Source: Viola odorata (Eukaryota > Streptophyta > Magnoliopsida > Malpighiales > Violaceae). Taken from it: a DNA stretch of 64,000 nt. The translations under genes and the position numbers were made by a program. Every line of letters starts with the position of its first letter. Within the stretch, counting starts at the first letter, position 1. Positions 23,304 through 32,234 of the stretch are shown here, in pieces. Location: NCBI GenBank assembly GCA_963691705.1, contig OY829545.1, positions 39,729,475 through 39,793,474 of the forward strand. The letters run 5' to 3'. Below the pieces are notes generated by a model. The model was given only the letters and a program-made list of their open reading frames with translations, was not told where the DNA came from and did not search any database.

Positions 23304-23924
23304 TGATACGGTCTCGGTTACACTTGGAAGCTTGCACGGATCTAGTCCTCTTTGGGAGGTTGGATGGTGACTTGAAGATGGATGATAATGATGAAGATGA
23401 TGGACGGATTGGATTAAATGATGCAGCAAAACTAGATGGATGAAGGATAGAAGTGTATTGATGAAATAACTAGATAGGAACTTTCAATCACAAGTGATTG
23501 AAAGGATCTCAAATATACAAACCCAACCCTTTCAATCTCTAATCATGAAAATTACTTGGATTTGTAGAAATCATAGTGTTTTTGTTCTAATAACCCTAAA
23601 TTAACTAGCCCTAAAATTGGTCTAAGAAGGAGAATACTCACAAATTCAAAGACAAGTCTAAAATGAGTCTATCACTCATTATTTATACTAGAGCTAAAAT
23701 AAGGGGAAAAACTCATTTACCCTTGGACAAAGGGCCTTGGACACCGGGCTTGAAGATGGGCTTTGAAGCCTTCGGCGCATGGATTCATGGGTAGCTAGGG
23801 TTAGGCGCGAACGGGCTCATGCTTTGGCCGGCCAATCCGTGAGGTTTGTGCAAGGAAGATAGGCCATGTGGGAGGTTTTTCACATGACATGTGTGCGGGC
23901 GCCAGTGGGTCCATGCTCGTATCA
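23304..23924 (-). repeat. Element E 5' LTR
   Basis: The minus strand begins TGATACGAGCATGG and ends GAGACCGTATCA. A TATA box (AGTATAAATAATG, minus) lies near 23682-23694. It matches the interrupted LTR E'' (25399-26032 plus 62568-62848) along most of its length but is shorter. Confidence 0.8.
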
Positions 23925-24440
23925 TTAGCGGCATGCCGTTAGAAGGTCCATAGGATGAAAAAAAAGACGTCTAAGCCCTTATGTCAAGGGGTATTTAGGG
24001 GTTTTCCCTTGTAACTAAACCTAGTATAAATAGCTAGAGATAGCTCATTTGTAAGGGTCTTTGTTTTATTGAGTTATCTCCTTTCCAAAGACCAAATACA
24101 CCTTAGGTGTGGATTTAGGGTTTTTACTTCATCATCTTCTCCAAAGTTTGGGTTGCTCAATCATGTCATTGAGAGGGTCGATCTAGTGAGTAGACAACCT
24201 CATATCTATTGTAACAAGGTTGCTTAACCAAGTTGTTAGGAGGGATTGTTGTAGTTGTGAGTTACTTTCTTGTTTATCTCCATCAATCTAATATCTATTC
24301 CATTTTCACACCTTCACTTTGCTTCATCATCTTCATCATCTTTGCCTTTCTTATCATCAATCAACCTCCCAACGAGGACTAGATCTGTCTTCACCTTGAG
24401 TTCTTGGATCCATCCATCCAAACGAAACCAAAATCGTATG
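23925..24440 (+). repeat. Rearranged LTR fragment related to E, plus orientation
   Basis: It contains a plus-strand TATA box (CTAGTATAAATAGC, near 24028-24041) and a 3' part rich in CATCATCTT ending with CGAGGACTAGATCTG, which resembles the 3' end of E-type LTRs. The 5' boundary is unclear. Confidence 0.5.
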
Positions 24441-24514
24441 AACACGGGTGGCCTTTCATGGGCGAGGCATGCGGACACAGACAGGCCCACGCTCATATCA
24501 TCCCATCCCTCTTT
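24441..24514 (-). repeat. Element H 3' LTR start and polypurine tract
   Basis: The minus strand reads AAAGAGGGATGGGA (24514-24501) and then TGATATGAGCGTGGG (24500 on): a polypurine tract followed by an LTR start similar to that of element E. Only about 60 bp of this LTR is recognisable before it meets the rearranged fragment. Confidence 0.6.
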
Positions 24515-25398
24515 GAGGAGATTTGTCCTCAAATCTAAGCCTTGGAGAGTGTGAGTTTCCGAATGCGTAAAGGGTGACTCAAGCACAAATACTTCTATTT
24601 CTCCCCTCCACTCCTTTTTTCTCTCAAGCGCAAATGTTTTCTCATGCTGAAAATGATCCGTATAACCAAGATGAGGTGCCACTAGAATGATGGAGAAGTT
24701 ACGGGCAAGATGCTTAAAGGTGATTTGCAATGCAAGACAATGAATAACCTCCTCATGACATTTCTTAGACTTCCCACAACTCTCAACTTGTAAGAAATTG
24801 TTTCCATCCTCCACTTGATCAACACCATTGCCCTTTGTACTCAAAGCATTCATTTTCTCTCCCAATGTGACCAAAACCTCATCAATTTGTGGCAAGCCGG
24901 AGGAACAAACACTAGATGGAACATCCTCATGTGCCTCATGCTCTCTTTTCCTCTACAGTTCCCATTCAACACCACTCTCCTCACTCTTTTCACTAACCAG
25001 CTCACAATGCTAAAGGTTCTCAACCATACAGTGTTTACTCACTAGCTCAACTTAAGTACTTACTCTCCCATTGAAGTGCTTGATGGCCGCGGATGTTGAA
25101 GGATGAAATAGGAGGTCAAAATTGTGGTAAATATGTCGGTCGTGTCTAGAAGAATGTCGACCATGGTGAGGTTCTTGGCCATAGGCTAGGTCTTGCGCAT
25201 GTGATGGATGTCGGTCACAGTGAGGATCTTGGTCATATGAAAACTCTTGGCCATAATAAGGTTCGTGGATAGAGGATAGAAGATAGATCGGGAATATAGA
25301 GATTCGCTCGTGAATAGGGCGGCTCTCACGCGAGGGGACACAATCGGTCATAGGGGCGGTCTTGGGTAAATGAAGGCTTTCCGGCAAGGAGATGCTCT
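24515..25398 (-). pseudogene. Element H: gag-like remnant
   Basis: Two minus frames, 25387-25052 (His/Tyr/Asp/Gly-rich, repeated GQEPHHGRH-like units) and 24895-24515 (acidic, then CHEEVIHCLALQITFKHLAR). Order and composition parallel element F (9649-10311): a His/Tyr-rich middle and a conserved CHE...CLxLQ tail before the 3' LTR. No RT is seen. It is probably the gag of a non-autonomous gypsy family; the function beyond gag is unknown. Confidence 0.5.
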
Positions 25399-26032
25399 TA
25401 ATACGAGCATGGGATCCATCATTCCATGCATGTTCGCAAAGGAAGCCCTAACCGCACTCCTTCATGTGTTGGCCGCGAGGCATGGCAATTCCAGCGCGAA
25501 CCCTCGCAAGCCATGACCAATCTTCGTGTGCAGCCCTGGTAAACCATGAACACATTCGGTGAGCCCGTGCAGCTTACGGAGAGAGGCCTCGACCTTGCCC
25601 AAGACTCTAGCCGCGCTCAAGACCAAGCAACCAAGATAAGATAGTTCATGGGTTGGCCGACCATAGTATGAAGGGCCTAGCCGAGAACCCTAACATCCCA
25701 TAGCCATTGCGCGAGAAGCCAAAGCAGTGCTTAGCATCATAACGCTAAGCCCTTAGCATCATAACGCTAAGCCCTTAGCATCATAACGCTAAGCCCTTAG
25801 CGTCATGACCCTAACTATTGGAATTCCAGCACAATTTCGAAGCAGCTTGGGCTTGGATGGGCTATCAAGGCCCTAATGTTAAGAGGGTATTTTAGGGTTT
25901 TCCCTTGTAATAATTCATAGGTATAAATTGTAGGACTTGGCCTCTTTTATGCCTTGTCTTTGAATTTGTAAGTAAATCTCTAATCTTAGACCAATTATCT
26001 TTGGCTAGCAATTAGGGTTCTTAGAGCCCAAA
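25399..26032 (+). repeat. LTR E'' (first part, interrupted by Tat-1)
   Basis: Its start (TAATACGAGCATGGG) matches LTR E except for a mutated TG. It has a TATA box (GGTATAAATTG) near 25920-25930. At 26032 the 36.5-kb Tat-1 element begins; the LTR resumes at 62568 after the repeated target CCAAA. Confidence 0.8.
25731..25818. repeat. 22-bp tandem repeat in LTR E''
   Basis: Three perfect copies of TTAGCATCATAACGCTAAGC plus CC, and a decayed fourth. Each unit holds the inverted pair TTAGC/GCTAA. LTR E lacks this array. Confidence 0.9.
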
Positions 26033-26603
26033 TGATAACAATCCACCTAAAAGAAAGGGTATTTTCGTCTATCACCCGGTGGGAAGAGGCATAGCTACTG
26101 TTTCGCACCACCACGGTAGGGACAAGATTGCTACCTTCCCCAAAGGCTAACGCTACAAAGGCTAACGGGGCCCTACCGGCTCCTCTCACGGACCTCCTGC
26201 TTGGCTCAAGGAGTTATCTCACCCCAGAGGAAACCACGCGTCAGGATTAACGCTCCGGCCATTATCCTACCGCGGCAATATCTACCTACGAACCTACCGC
26301 CAAGGTAGCGTATCATGATAAGGGCGAACCACAGACCCTAACGCGAGCGATAGCTCCGTACCCGTTTACTCGGGTGGGAACGCCCCCTTTCTTCTATAAA
26401 TACCTCCCCCACAAAGGAGGCAGGTAAGCGGACTTAACTAGCCAAAACTCTGCCAATTTCAGTACACCTACTGACTTAAGCATCGGAGTGTTTCCGCCGG
26501 AGACCCCCTCCGGCGCATTGCAGGTACTGTGGACCGTCGCACACACTGATCTGAGAAGAGCTGCTCCCCCATACATCCTTCGGCAGAAGACAAATTATTA
26601 TCA
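26033..26603 (+). repeat. Tat-1 5' LTR
   Basis: TGATAACAATCC to AAATTATTATCA, 571 bp. TATA box TCTATAAATA at 26393-26402. Downstream an exact stem-loop CGCCGGAG-ACCCC-CTCCGGCG lies at 26495-26515. The same hairpin recurs in Tat-2's LTR. Confidence 0.92.
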
Positions 26604-26606
26604 AAT

Positions 26607-26625
26607 TGGTGCTTTCATTGAGAGC
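26607..26625 (+). promoter_or_regulatory. Tat-1 primer binding site
   Basis: TGGTGCTTTCATTGAGAGC, three bases after the LTR end. Tat-2 has the same site with one change (32152) and Tat-1b a mutated form (56102). I do not assign the tRNA. Confidence 0.7.
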
Positions 26626-26688
26626 TTTGGTTCTATTAAGTGAGCATCCTTAATAACCAAGCTCCTCCTCCCCGAAGCTAGAAGGATT

Positions 26689-28677
26689 ATGGCCTCAGAG
26701 TCAGATCCGGCGCTGTCCCGAACTTCCAACATCCCATACAACACCCGCAGACGCTTGATTCCCTTCGCTACCTCTGATGTCCCCACCCCAGGGCAGGACG
26801 TCACTGCAGGAGAGTTAGATCTTCCTCGCGGGTCAAGTTCAGAAGAAGTTACATTCCAGATTTGCTCTCCCTTCTCCCATATAGCAGGAACCAGCCATCC
26901 TACCCTCCAGGCGGGAAGATCTATGATAGGAGAAGCGGACAACCCTTTCGTGAATTCAATAGCAGCTCTCCAAGCTCAACTGGATCAGCTGACAGAGATG
27001 GCTGCTGGATTTACTCCTCATGCCTCAAGACCTGGTGTGTCCTCCCAAGTAATTTTCACCCCGTCCATTGTCACCGAACGACCCTTATCACCCCAACAGT
27101 CTAGGGCACTCCCGTCCTCCTTACCTTTCCCCTTGGCCACCATAAACGTCCCACCATTCACACGCAGACCTGTCGACCATTCTGGACAACACAGGGGAGG
27201 AATCTCTATCCCCGAAGCAGTCCGCCAGCGTGACGAGTATAGAGAGCCCTGGGATGATCGACGGGGGGATATAGTGAGAGATCTATCTCCTACATACAGC
27301 GAGAGATCTAGCAGCAGAAGTCGACGAGCTCGAACTCCAAGGAGCCGTAGTCGTTCTCCTAGGAGACATCAGGAATATGACCCTCAAAATCCCAGATACG
27401 ACACTGAAATTCCACATCAGCGTCAGCCTCGTAGGATCCCCGATGCTAAGGTGGGTCATCCGTTCAGCTACCGTGTCAGGCACCACAGAGTCCATCGACA
27501 TGTGAAACTCCCAGCAGAATCATATGATGGCACAAAAGATCCCATTTCTCACCTCAATAAGGTGAAGGATTTCGTGCAATTCCAAACGCGCAGTGACGCA
27601 GCATTGTGTCAAATTTTCGTAATGACGCTGTCAGGAGTGGCACGTCTATGGTTCGAGGGGCTCCCCGCTGGGTCTATCGATAATTTTTCTGAGTTGAAAG
27701 AAAAATTCAAAAGTCGGTTTAGCACGACTATTCCTATCAGAAAGTCAGCAGCTGCGCTGTTCGATATCCATCGAAAACCACAGGAATCGTTGAACAACTT
27801 TTTAGGTCGATTTGATCTTGAAATATCCCTAACGCTAGGGGTCACTATCGATTTTGCGATTGAGGCCCTGAAACGCAATTGTCGATACAGTAAACTGAAA
27901 GATACGCTAACGGTGGATCCCCCAACGACCTTGGATGCATTGAGGCTGAAAGCGCATAACTATGCGAGAATGGAAGAGGAAGAAAATAGAGAATGGATCC
28001 GAGGCATGCCGGCGGACCCATATGTGCCCCCTAACGTCCTGAACAGCAGCGCCCCAGACGCTAAACCCACCGAGGATCCCGGGCAGCGGAAAGAACATAA
28101 TACTAAGACCTCTAACCGGCAGAGAGGCAATTTCTCAAAAGGAAGACCTGGAGGGCCCCCCACTCGGAAGCAAACGGACCCGCCAAAGGGCAGGATATAC
28201 GATCCTGACCTCCCATCTCTCATACTCCCAAGGGCGGAGATCTTAGCAATAGTCCAACAGAGAAATTTGCCTATCCGTTACCCAGCTCCCGTGAAACCAG
28301 GAGTAATCATGGGAGGAAGAGAAAATGCATACTGCAAATTCCATAAGGTCAAGGGACACTCAACAGATGTATGCAGAGAGTTAAAATCGGCTATAGAGCG
28401 ATTGGTCGAAGAGGGCTACCTTGGGGAATTTGCCACAAAGGCAAGGGAGGAAGCCAGAAATAACCCAACTGGAAATACAACTGAGCAGAGGCAAGCGCCC
28501 TCGCACGCTACAGGGGCTAACGCAGTTCCCCTCGGGCCAAATAGAGAAGCGCTCGCTATCGATAGCGACCAAATGCCCATGATAAATATCATTGCAGGGG
28601 GAGCACCCTATTGCGAGGAAATTATGTCGCAAACGCCCAACCCTGGAGAAAAGCGCAAACAAAAATCGAGGCGATAA
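26689..28677 (+). CDS. Tat-1 gag, 662 aa, intact frame
   Basis: First ATG after the PBS (MASESDPALSRTSNIPYNTR); the same start context is used in Tat-1b. Residues about 205-229 form a serine/arginine-rich block (RSRSRSPRRH). The capsid-like gag core lies at about 265-400 (KLPAESYDGTKDPISHLNKV; MTLSGVARLWFEGLP). A variant zinc knuckle CKFHKVKGHSTDVC (C-X2-H-X4-H-X4-C) is at about 548-561. The frame ends with a Lys/Arg tail and overlaps the protease frame; compared with Tat-2, where gag and protease are in one frame, this suggests a frameshift near 28640. Confidence 0.9.
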   Translation: MASESDPALSRTSNIPYNTRRRLIPFATSDVPTPGQDVTAGELDLPRGSSSEEVTFQICSPFSHIAGTSHPTLQAGRSMIGEADNPFVNSIAALQAQLDQLTEMAAGFTPHASRPGVSSQVIFTPSIVTERPLSPQQSRALPSSLPFPLATINVPPFTRRPVDHSGQHRGGISIPEAVRQRDEYREPWDDRRGDIVRDLSPTYSERSSSRSRRARTPRSRSRSPRRHQEYDPQNPRYDTEIPHQRQPRRIPDAKVGHPFSYRVRHHRVHRHVKLPAESYDGTKDPISHLNKVKDFVQFQTRSDAALCQIFVMTLSGVARLWFEGLPAGSIDNFSELKEKFKSRFSTTIPIRKSAAALFDIHRKPQESLNNFLGRFDLEISLTLGVTIDFAIEALKRNCRYSKLKDTLTVDPPTTLDALRLKAHNYARMEEEENREWIRGMPADPYVPPNVLNSSAPDAKPTEDPGQRKEHNTKTSNRQRGNFSKGRPGGPPTRKQTDPPKGRIYDPDLPSLILPRAEILAIVQQRNLPIRYPAPVKPGVIMGGRENAYCKFHKVKGHSTDVCRELKSAIERLVEEGYLGEFATKAREEARNNPTGNTTEQRQAPSHATGANAVPLGPNREALAIDSDQMPMINIIAGGAPYCEEIMSQTPNPGEKRKQKSRR

Positions 28678-29012
28678 GTGCCTTAGACAGAATGATATTG
28701 TCTTTCTCAGAGGAGGACAAAAAAGGCATCGTCTTCCCGCATAATGACGCGATGGTTGTAAAAAGGACCCTTGTCGATAACGGGAGTGCAGTGAATCTAT
28801 TTTCATTGGAAGCGTACAACTTGATGAAACGACCTGACGGTGAGCTATCATCTTGCACGAGGCCAATTATTGGGATTGATGGAGTACCGATTCTGGTAGC
28901 CGGAATAACATCCCTGCCGGTGTACTTCCGAGAAGACACATCCAAACGCTCCGAAGAGCTACTATTTCTGGTCGTAGACCTAACGTTACCGTATAATGCC
29001 ATTTTGGGGTGA
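28611..29012 (+). pseudogene. Tat-1 protease
   Basis: The aspartic protease active site RTLVDNGSAVNLFSLEAYN and the flap region GIDGVPILVAGITSLPVYF are present. The frame is shifted relative to gag and ends in UGA (29010-29012) in the middle of the conserved LG-PFLN motif that precedes RT. Tat-2 has UGA at the same place. Confidence 0.8.
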
Positions 29013-29033
29013 CCATTCCTTAATCGTTTTGGA

Positions 29034-30365
29034 GTGGCCATATCTCAAAAACACCTGCGGATGAAATATCCCTCATGGGATGGCGTGGTCTCAATCAAAG
29101 GGGACCAAAAGCTGGCAGCCGAATGCTACTTACTTATGACTCAAAGGAGTTGTGACCGCTACGTTTGCGTGGCAGACGACCCTTTCGATGATAAAGAAGA
29201 AAAGCGCACTCAGCCGCTAGATCAAATGGTATCAATCCCTATCGGTAAGGATAGTGAAACGAATCTCTTAGCCAGTGAGAAATTAAGCCTTGAAGAGAAC
29301 GCGCAATTAATCCGGTTGTTGAGGAAATGCAAGGGAGAGTTTGCGTGGAAACCAGCAGACATGCCCGGAATCTCTCGGAAGGTCGCAGAACACCGGTTGA
29401 ACGTTAGTCCTGACGCCAAGCCTGTTCAACAAAGGCGACGTGCTTTTTCATCTGAAAAGATAGCAGCCATCGAAAAGGAGTTGCTAAAGCTCACAGAGGC
29501 GGGGTTCATTCGAGAAGTCCAGTACCCGACCTGGCTAGCTAATCCTGTGTTAGTCCTAAAGCCTAACGGGGACTGGCGCATGTGCATCGACTTTACTGAC
29601 CTAAATAATGCCTGTCCCAAGGACTGCTATCCCCTTCCGCGAATAGATCAGTTAGTCGATCAAACCGCTGGGTATGCTTATCTAAGCTCCCTAGATGGGA
29701 ATTCCGGATATCACCAAATCCCTATGGCCGTAGAGGACGAAGAAAAAACTGCCTTCATCACTCTTAGGGCTACACACTGCTATACTGCAATGCCGTTTGG
29801 GCTAACGAATGCCGGTGCAACATTTCAGCGTATGGCAAACAAAGTTTTTGAAAATCAAATCGGGAGAAATGTAGAGGCCTATGTAGATGACGTCTTGATC
29901 AAAAGTCGGAGTTTCAGAGAACACCTCGCTGACTTGGAAGAAGTTTTCAATGTGATGAGAAAGCACAAGATGAAGTTAAACCCGCGGAAGTGCATGTTCG
30001 CATTCCAAACGGGAAAATTCTTGGGTTATGTGGTCAGCCAGAAGGGCATCCAACCCAACCCGTCAAAGATAAAAGCCATCCAGGATATGATATCCCCACG
30101 AACTGTCAAAGAGATACAGAAGTTAACCAGGCGCATCATTGCGTTGTGGCGATTCATATCTAAGCAAGGCGAGAGATGTTTGCCTTTCTTCAAAGTCATC
30201 CGCAACAAGGCTCCTTTCGGATGGACAGAGGAATGTGAGAAAGCGTTTGCAGGACTAAAAGCTTACCTATCATCAGATTTAGTGTTGACAAGGCCCGAGC
30301 CCGGCGACGAACTATATCTATATTTGGGAATAGCTGACGAGGTAGTCAGCGCCGTCCTTGTGTGA
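29034..30365 (+). pseudogene. Tat-1 reverse transcriptase and start of RNase H
   Basis: 443 open codons: linker, then RT with [35 protein letters not shown], catalytic AYVDDVLIKS and KFLGYVVSQKGIQPNPSK, and the thumb/connection. The first RNase H begins with LYLYLGIADEVVSAVLV, the degenerate Tat form lacking the usual Asp. UGA at 30363-30365 replaces a codon open in Tat-2 (Arg there). Confidence 0.88.
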
Positions 30366-30377
30366 AGTGAAGGGCAC

Positions 30378-31203
30378 GTGCATCGTCCTGTATTCTTCGT
30401 GAGTCACATATTGAAAGATGCCGAACTGCGATACGCTCCTATCGAGAAGATAGCACTCGCTCTAGTGCAAGCCACGAGAAAGATGGATGGATACTTCCAA
30501 GCCCACCCCGTCATTGTACTCACGGATCAGCCGTTGAGAAGAATCTTCAGAAAACCTGAATCTTCAGGAAGAATGCTAATTTGGGCTATCGAGCTCGAAC
30601 AATACGGGCTGCAATACAAAGCTAGACCGGCCGTTAAAGCCCAAGCGTTAGCTGACTTCATAGCTGAGTGCACATTCACAAAGGACACAAAGATAGACCT
30701 GTTGGAGGAAGAAGCAGAAAGTCCATGCCTACCGTCTCCGGAGACATATACAGATACATGGGTCATCCACGTAGATAGAGCAAAAAATCAAGAATTAGCT
30801 GGCGCAGGAGTTTTCTTAGTTGGACCAAACGGCCTGGAGATGCGATACGCCATCAGAATCCTGCAGCCATTGTCCAACAATGCGGCTGAATACGAAGCGC
30901 TGCTGGCAGGACTCAGAATTGGAAACAGTTTCTCTATCGAAGCCACTCCGGTGTGGAGAAGGAAGACAGAACACGTTTAAAGATCCGAGGAGATTCCAAA
31001 CTAATAATGGATCAGGTTCTGGGGAACTCCCAAGCTAGAGAACCCATCATGGCCCAATACTTAGCCAAAGTGAAGCATGAGCTGTAAAAGATACAGGAAA
31101 AAGGCACCCTGGTCACCTTTGAGTACATTCCTAGAGAAAACAATGAAGAGGCCGATAGCCTCGCCAAGATGCAGCCAATCCGGAAGCCTCAATACCCAGT
31201 GAC
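30378..31203 (+). pseudogene. Tat-1 RNase H (gypsy type) and second archaeal-type RNase H
   Basis: 30378-30980 continues RNase H (FVSHILKDAELRYAPIEK; VLTDQPLRRIF) and then begins the second RNase H: TWVIHVDRAKNQELAGAGVF and NNAAEYEALLAGLRIG. A frameshift near 30945 and a stop near 31087 interrupt the rest (GDSKLIMDQVLGNSQ; NNEEADSLAK). Tandem RNase H domains are a hallmark of Tat elements. Confidence 0.85.
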
Positions 31204-31628
31204 GTGCGCTTTGGAGAACTGCCTACACCTTCTTTCATGGAAGAGCAGGCATCGCTCTGTGTGGAAGAAATGGAAAATGATTGGAGGATCCTAGTGATAG
31301 AATATCTGAAACATGATAAACTACCGGGAGACCAGACAGAGAAAAAGAAAGTCCTACAACGGGCAGCACGATACACATATTATAACGGAGAGTTAATACG
31401 AAGATGTTTCTCCCATCCGGCCGCTAAATGCATAACGGAGCAAGAAGGCTTACATGTGTTACATGAAATTCACGAAGGGATATGTGGCATGCACATTGCT
31501 AGCGGCACTCTGGCAGCCCAAGTCTTTTGGTCGAGATTTTACTGGCCCACCATTCGACGAGATTGTCATAACTTCGTGAGAACCTGTCAGAAATGCCAGG
31601 AATATGCTAAGATTCCTCGAAAACCTGC
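31204..31628 (+). pseudogene. Tat-1 integrase, 5' part (interrupted by Tat-2)
   Basis: Integrase zinc domain: LHEIHEGICGMHIASGTLAA and then CQKCQEYAKIPRKPA (HHCC). Tat-2 begins at 31629 after target CCTGC; integrase resumes at 47530. Confidence 0.88.
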
Positions 31629-32149
31629 TGATAACAACTGAGATAGCCCTGACGGTCCTACTACAAGTGACTCTTGTCGGAGCGGTTTCCCAGGCGGCCT
31701 ACACGGATATCAATGTATCGCCCAAGGATCAATGATGGACTCCTAGGATGGTCGACTTCAGCGGGGGGGACTCACGCGACTCTATACGCACGGCGCTATC
31801 TCGTCCTAGGAACCAACAAGGTTATCGCTCCCGACAGCCTCACGCGACATCACCCCCGATGTCATCTACTGATATCGCCTGTGACATCATCATCAAACGG
31901 CGCCTTTGTTGGTATCGCCAGGTATCGCTGTCCAGATTCTATAAATACCCCATCTTTTTCTATAAGGAGGTACGGTCAGATTCACCCAGAGAAACCCCTG
32001 CTACTTTAAAAACCCATACTGACTTAAGCATCGGAGTGTCTACGCCCGATCTCCCCCTCCGGCGCTGTGCAGGTACACCCGACGTCATTCACTACCGTTC
32101 CGATCATACGCGACGCAGAATATCACAAGATCAACATCGAATCTTATCA
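31629..32149 (+). repeat. Tat-2 5' LTR
   Basis: TGATAACAACTGAG to CGAATCTTATCA. TATA box CTATAAATA at 31939-31947. The block ACTGACTTAAGCATCGGAGT is shared with the otherwise dissimilar Tat-1 LTR. Confidence 0.92.
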
Positions 32150-32151
32150 AA

Positions 32152-32170
32152 TGGTGCTTTCGTTGAGAGC
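32152..32170 (+). promoter_or_regulatory. Tat-2 primer binding site
   Basis: TGGTGCTTTCGTTGAGAGC, two bases after the LTR end. Confidence 0.7.
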
Positions 32171-32234
32171 TTTGGTATATTAAGTGAGCGTCCTTAATAG
32201 CCAAGCTCAGTTTCGTCGGAAGATCGTAACGATC

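Noticed and set aside
25731..25818. CRISPR-like array
   Set aside because: Units are contiguous with no spacers, in a plant LTR. It is a simple tandem repeat.
31674..32197. Plus-strand open frames in the Tat-2 LTR (also at 46932-47664)
   Set aside because: They fall entirely within LTR sequence, recur only because the LTR recurs, and show no coding pattern. The longer one at 47053-47664 merges by chance with integrase.
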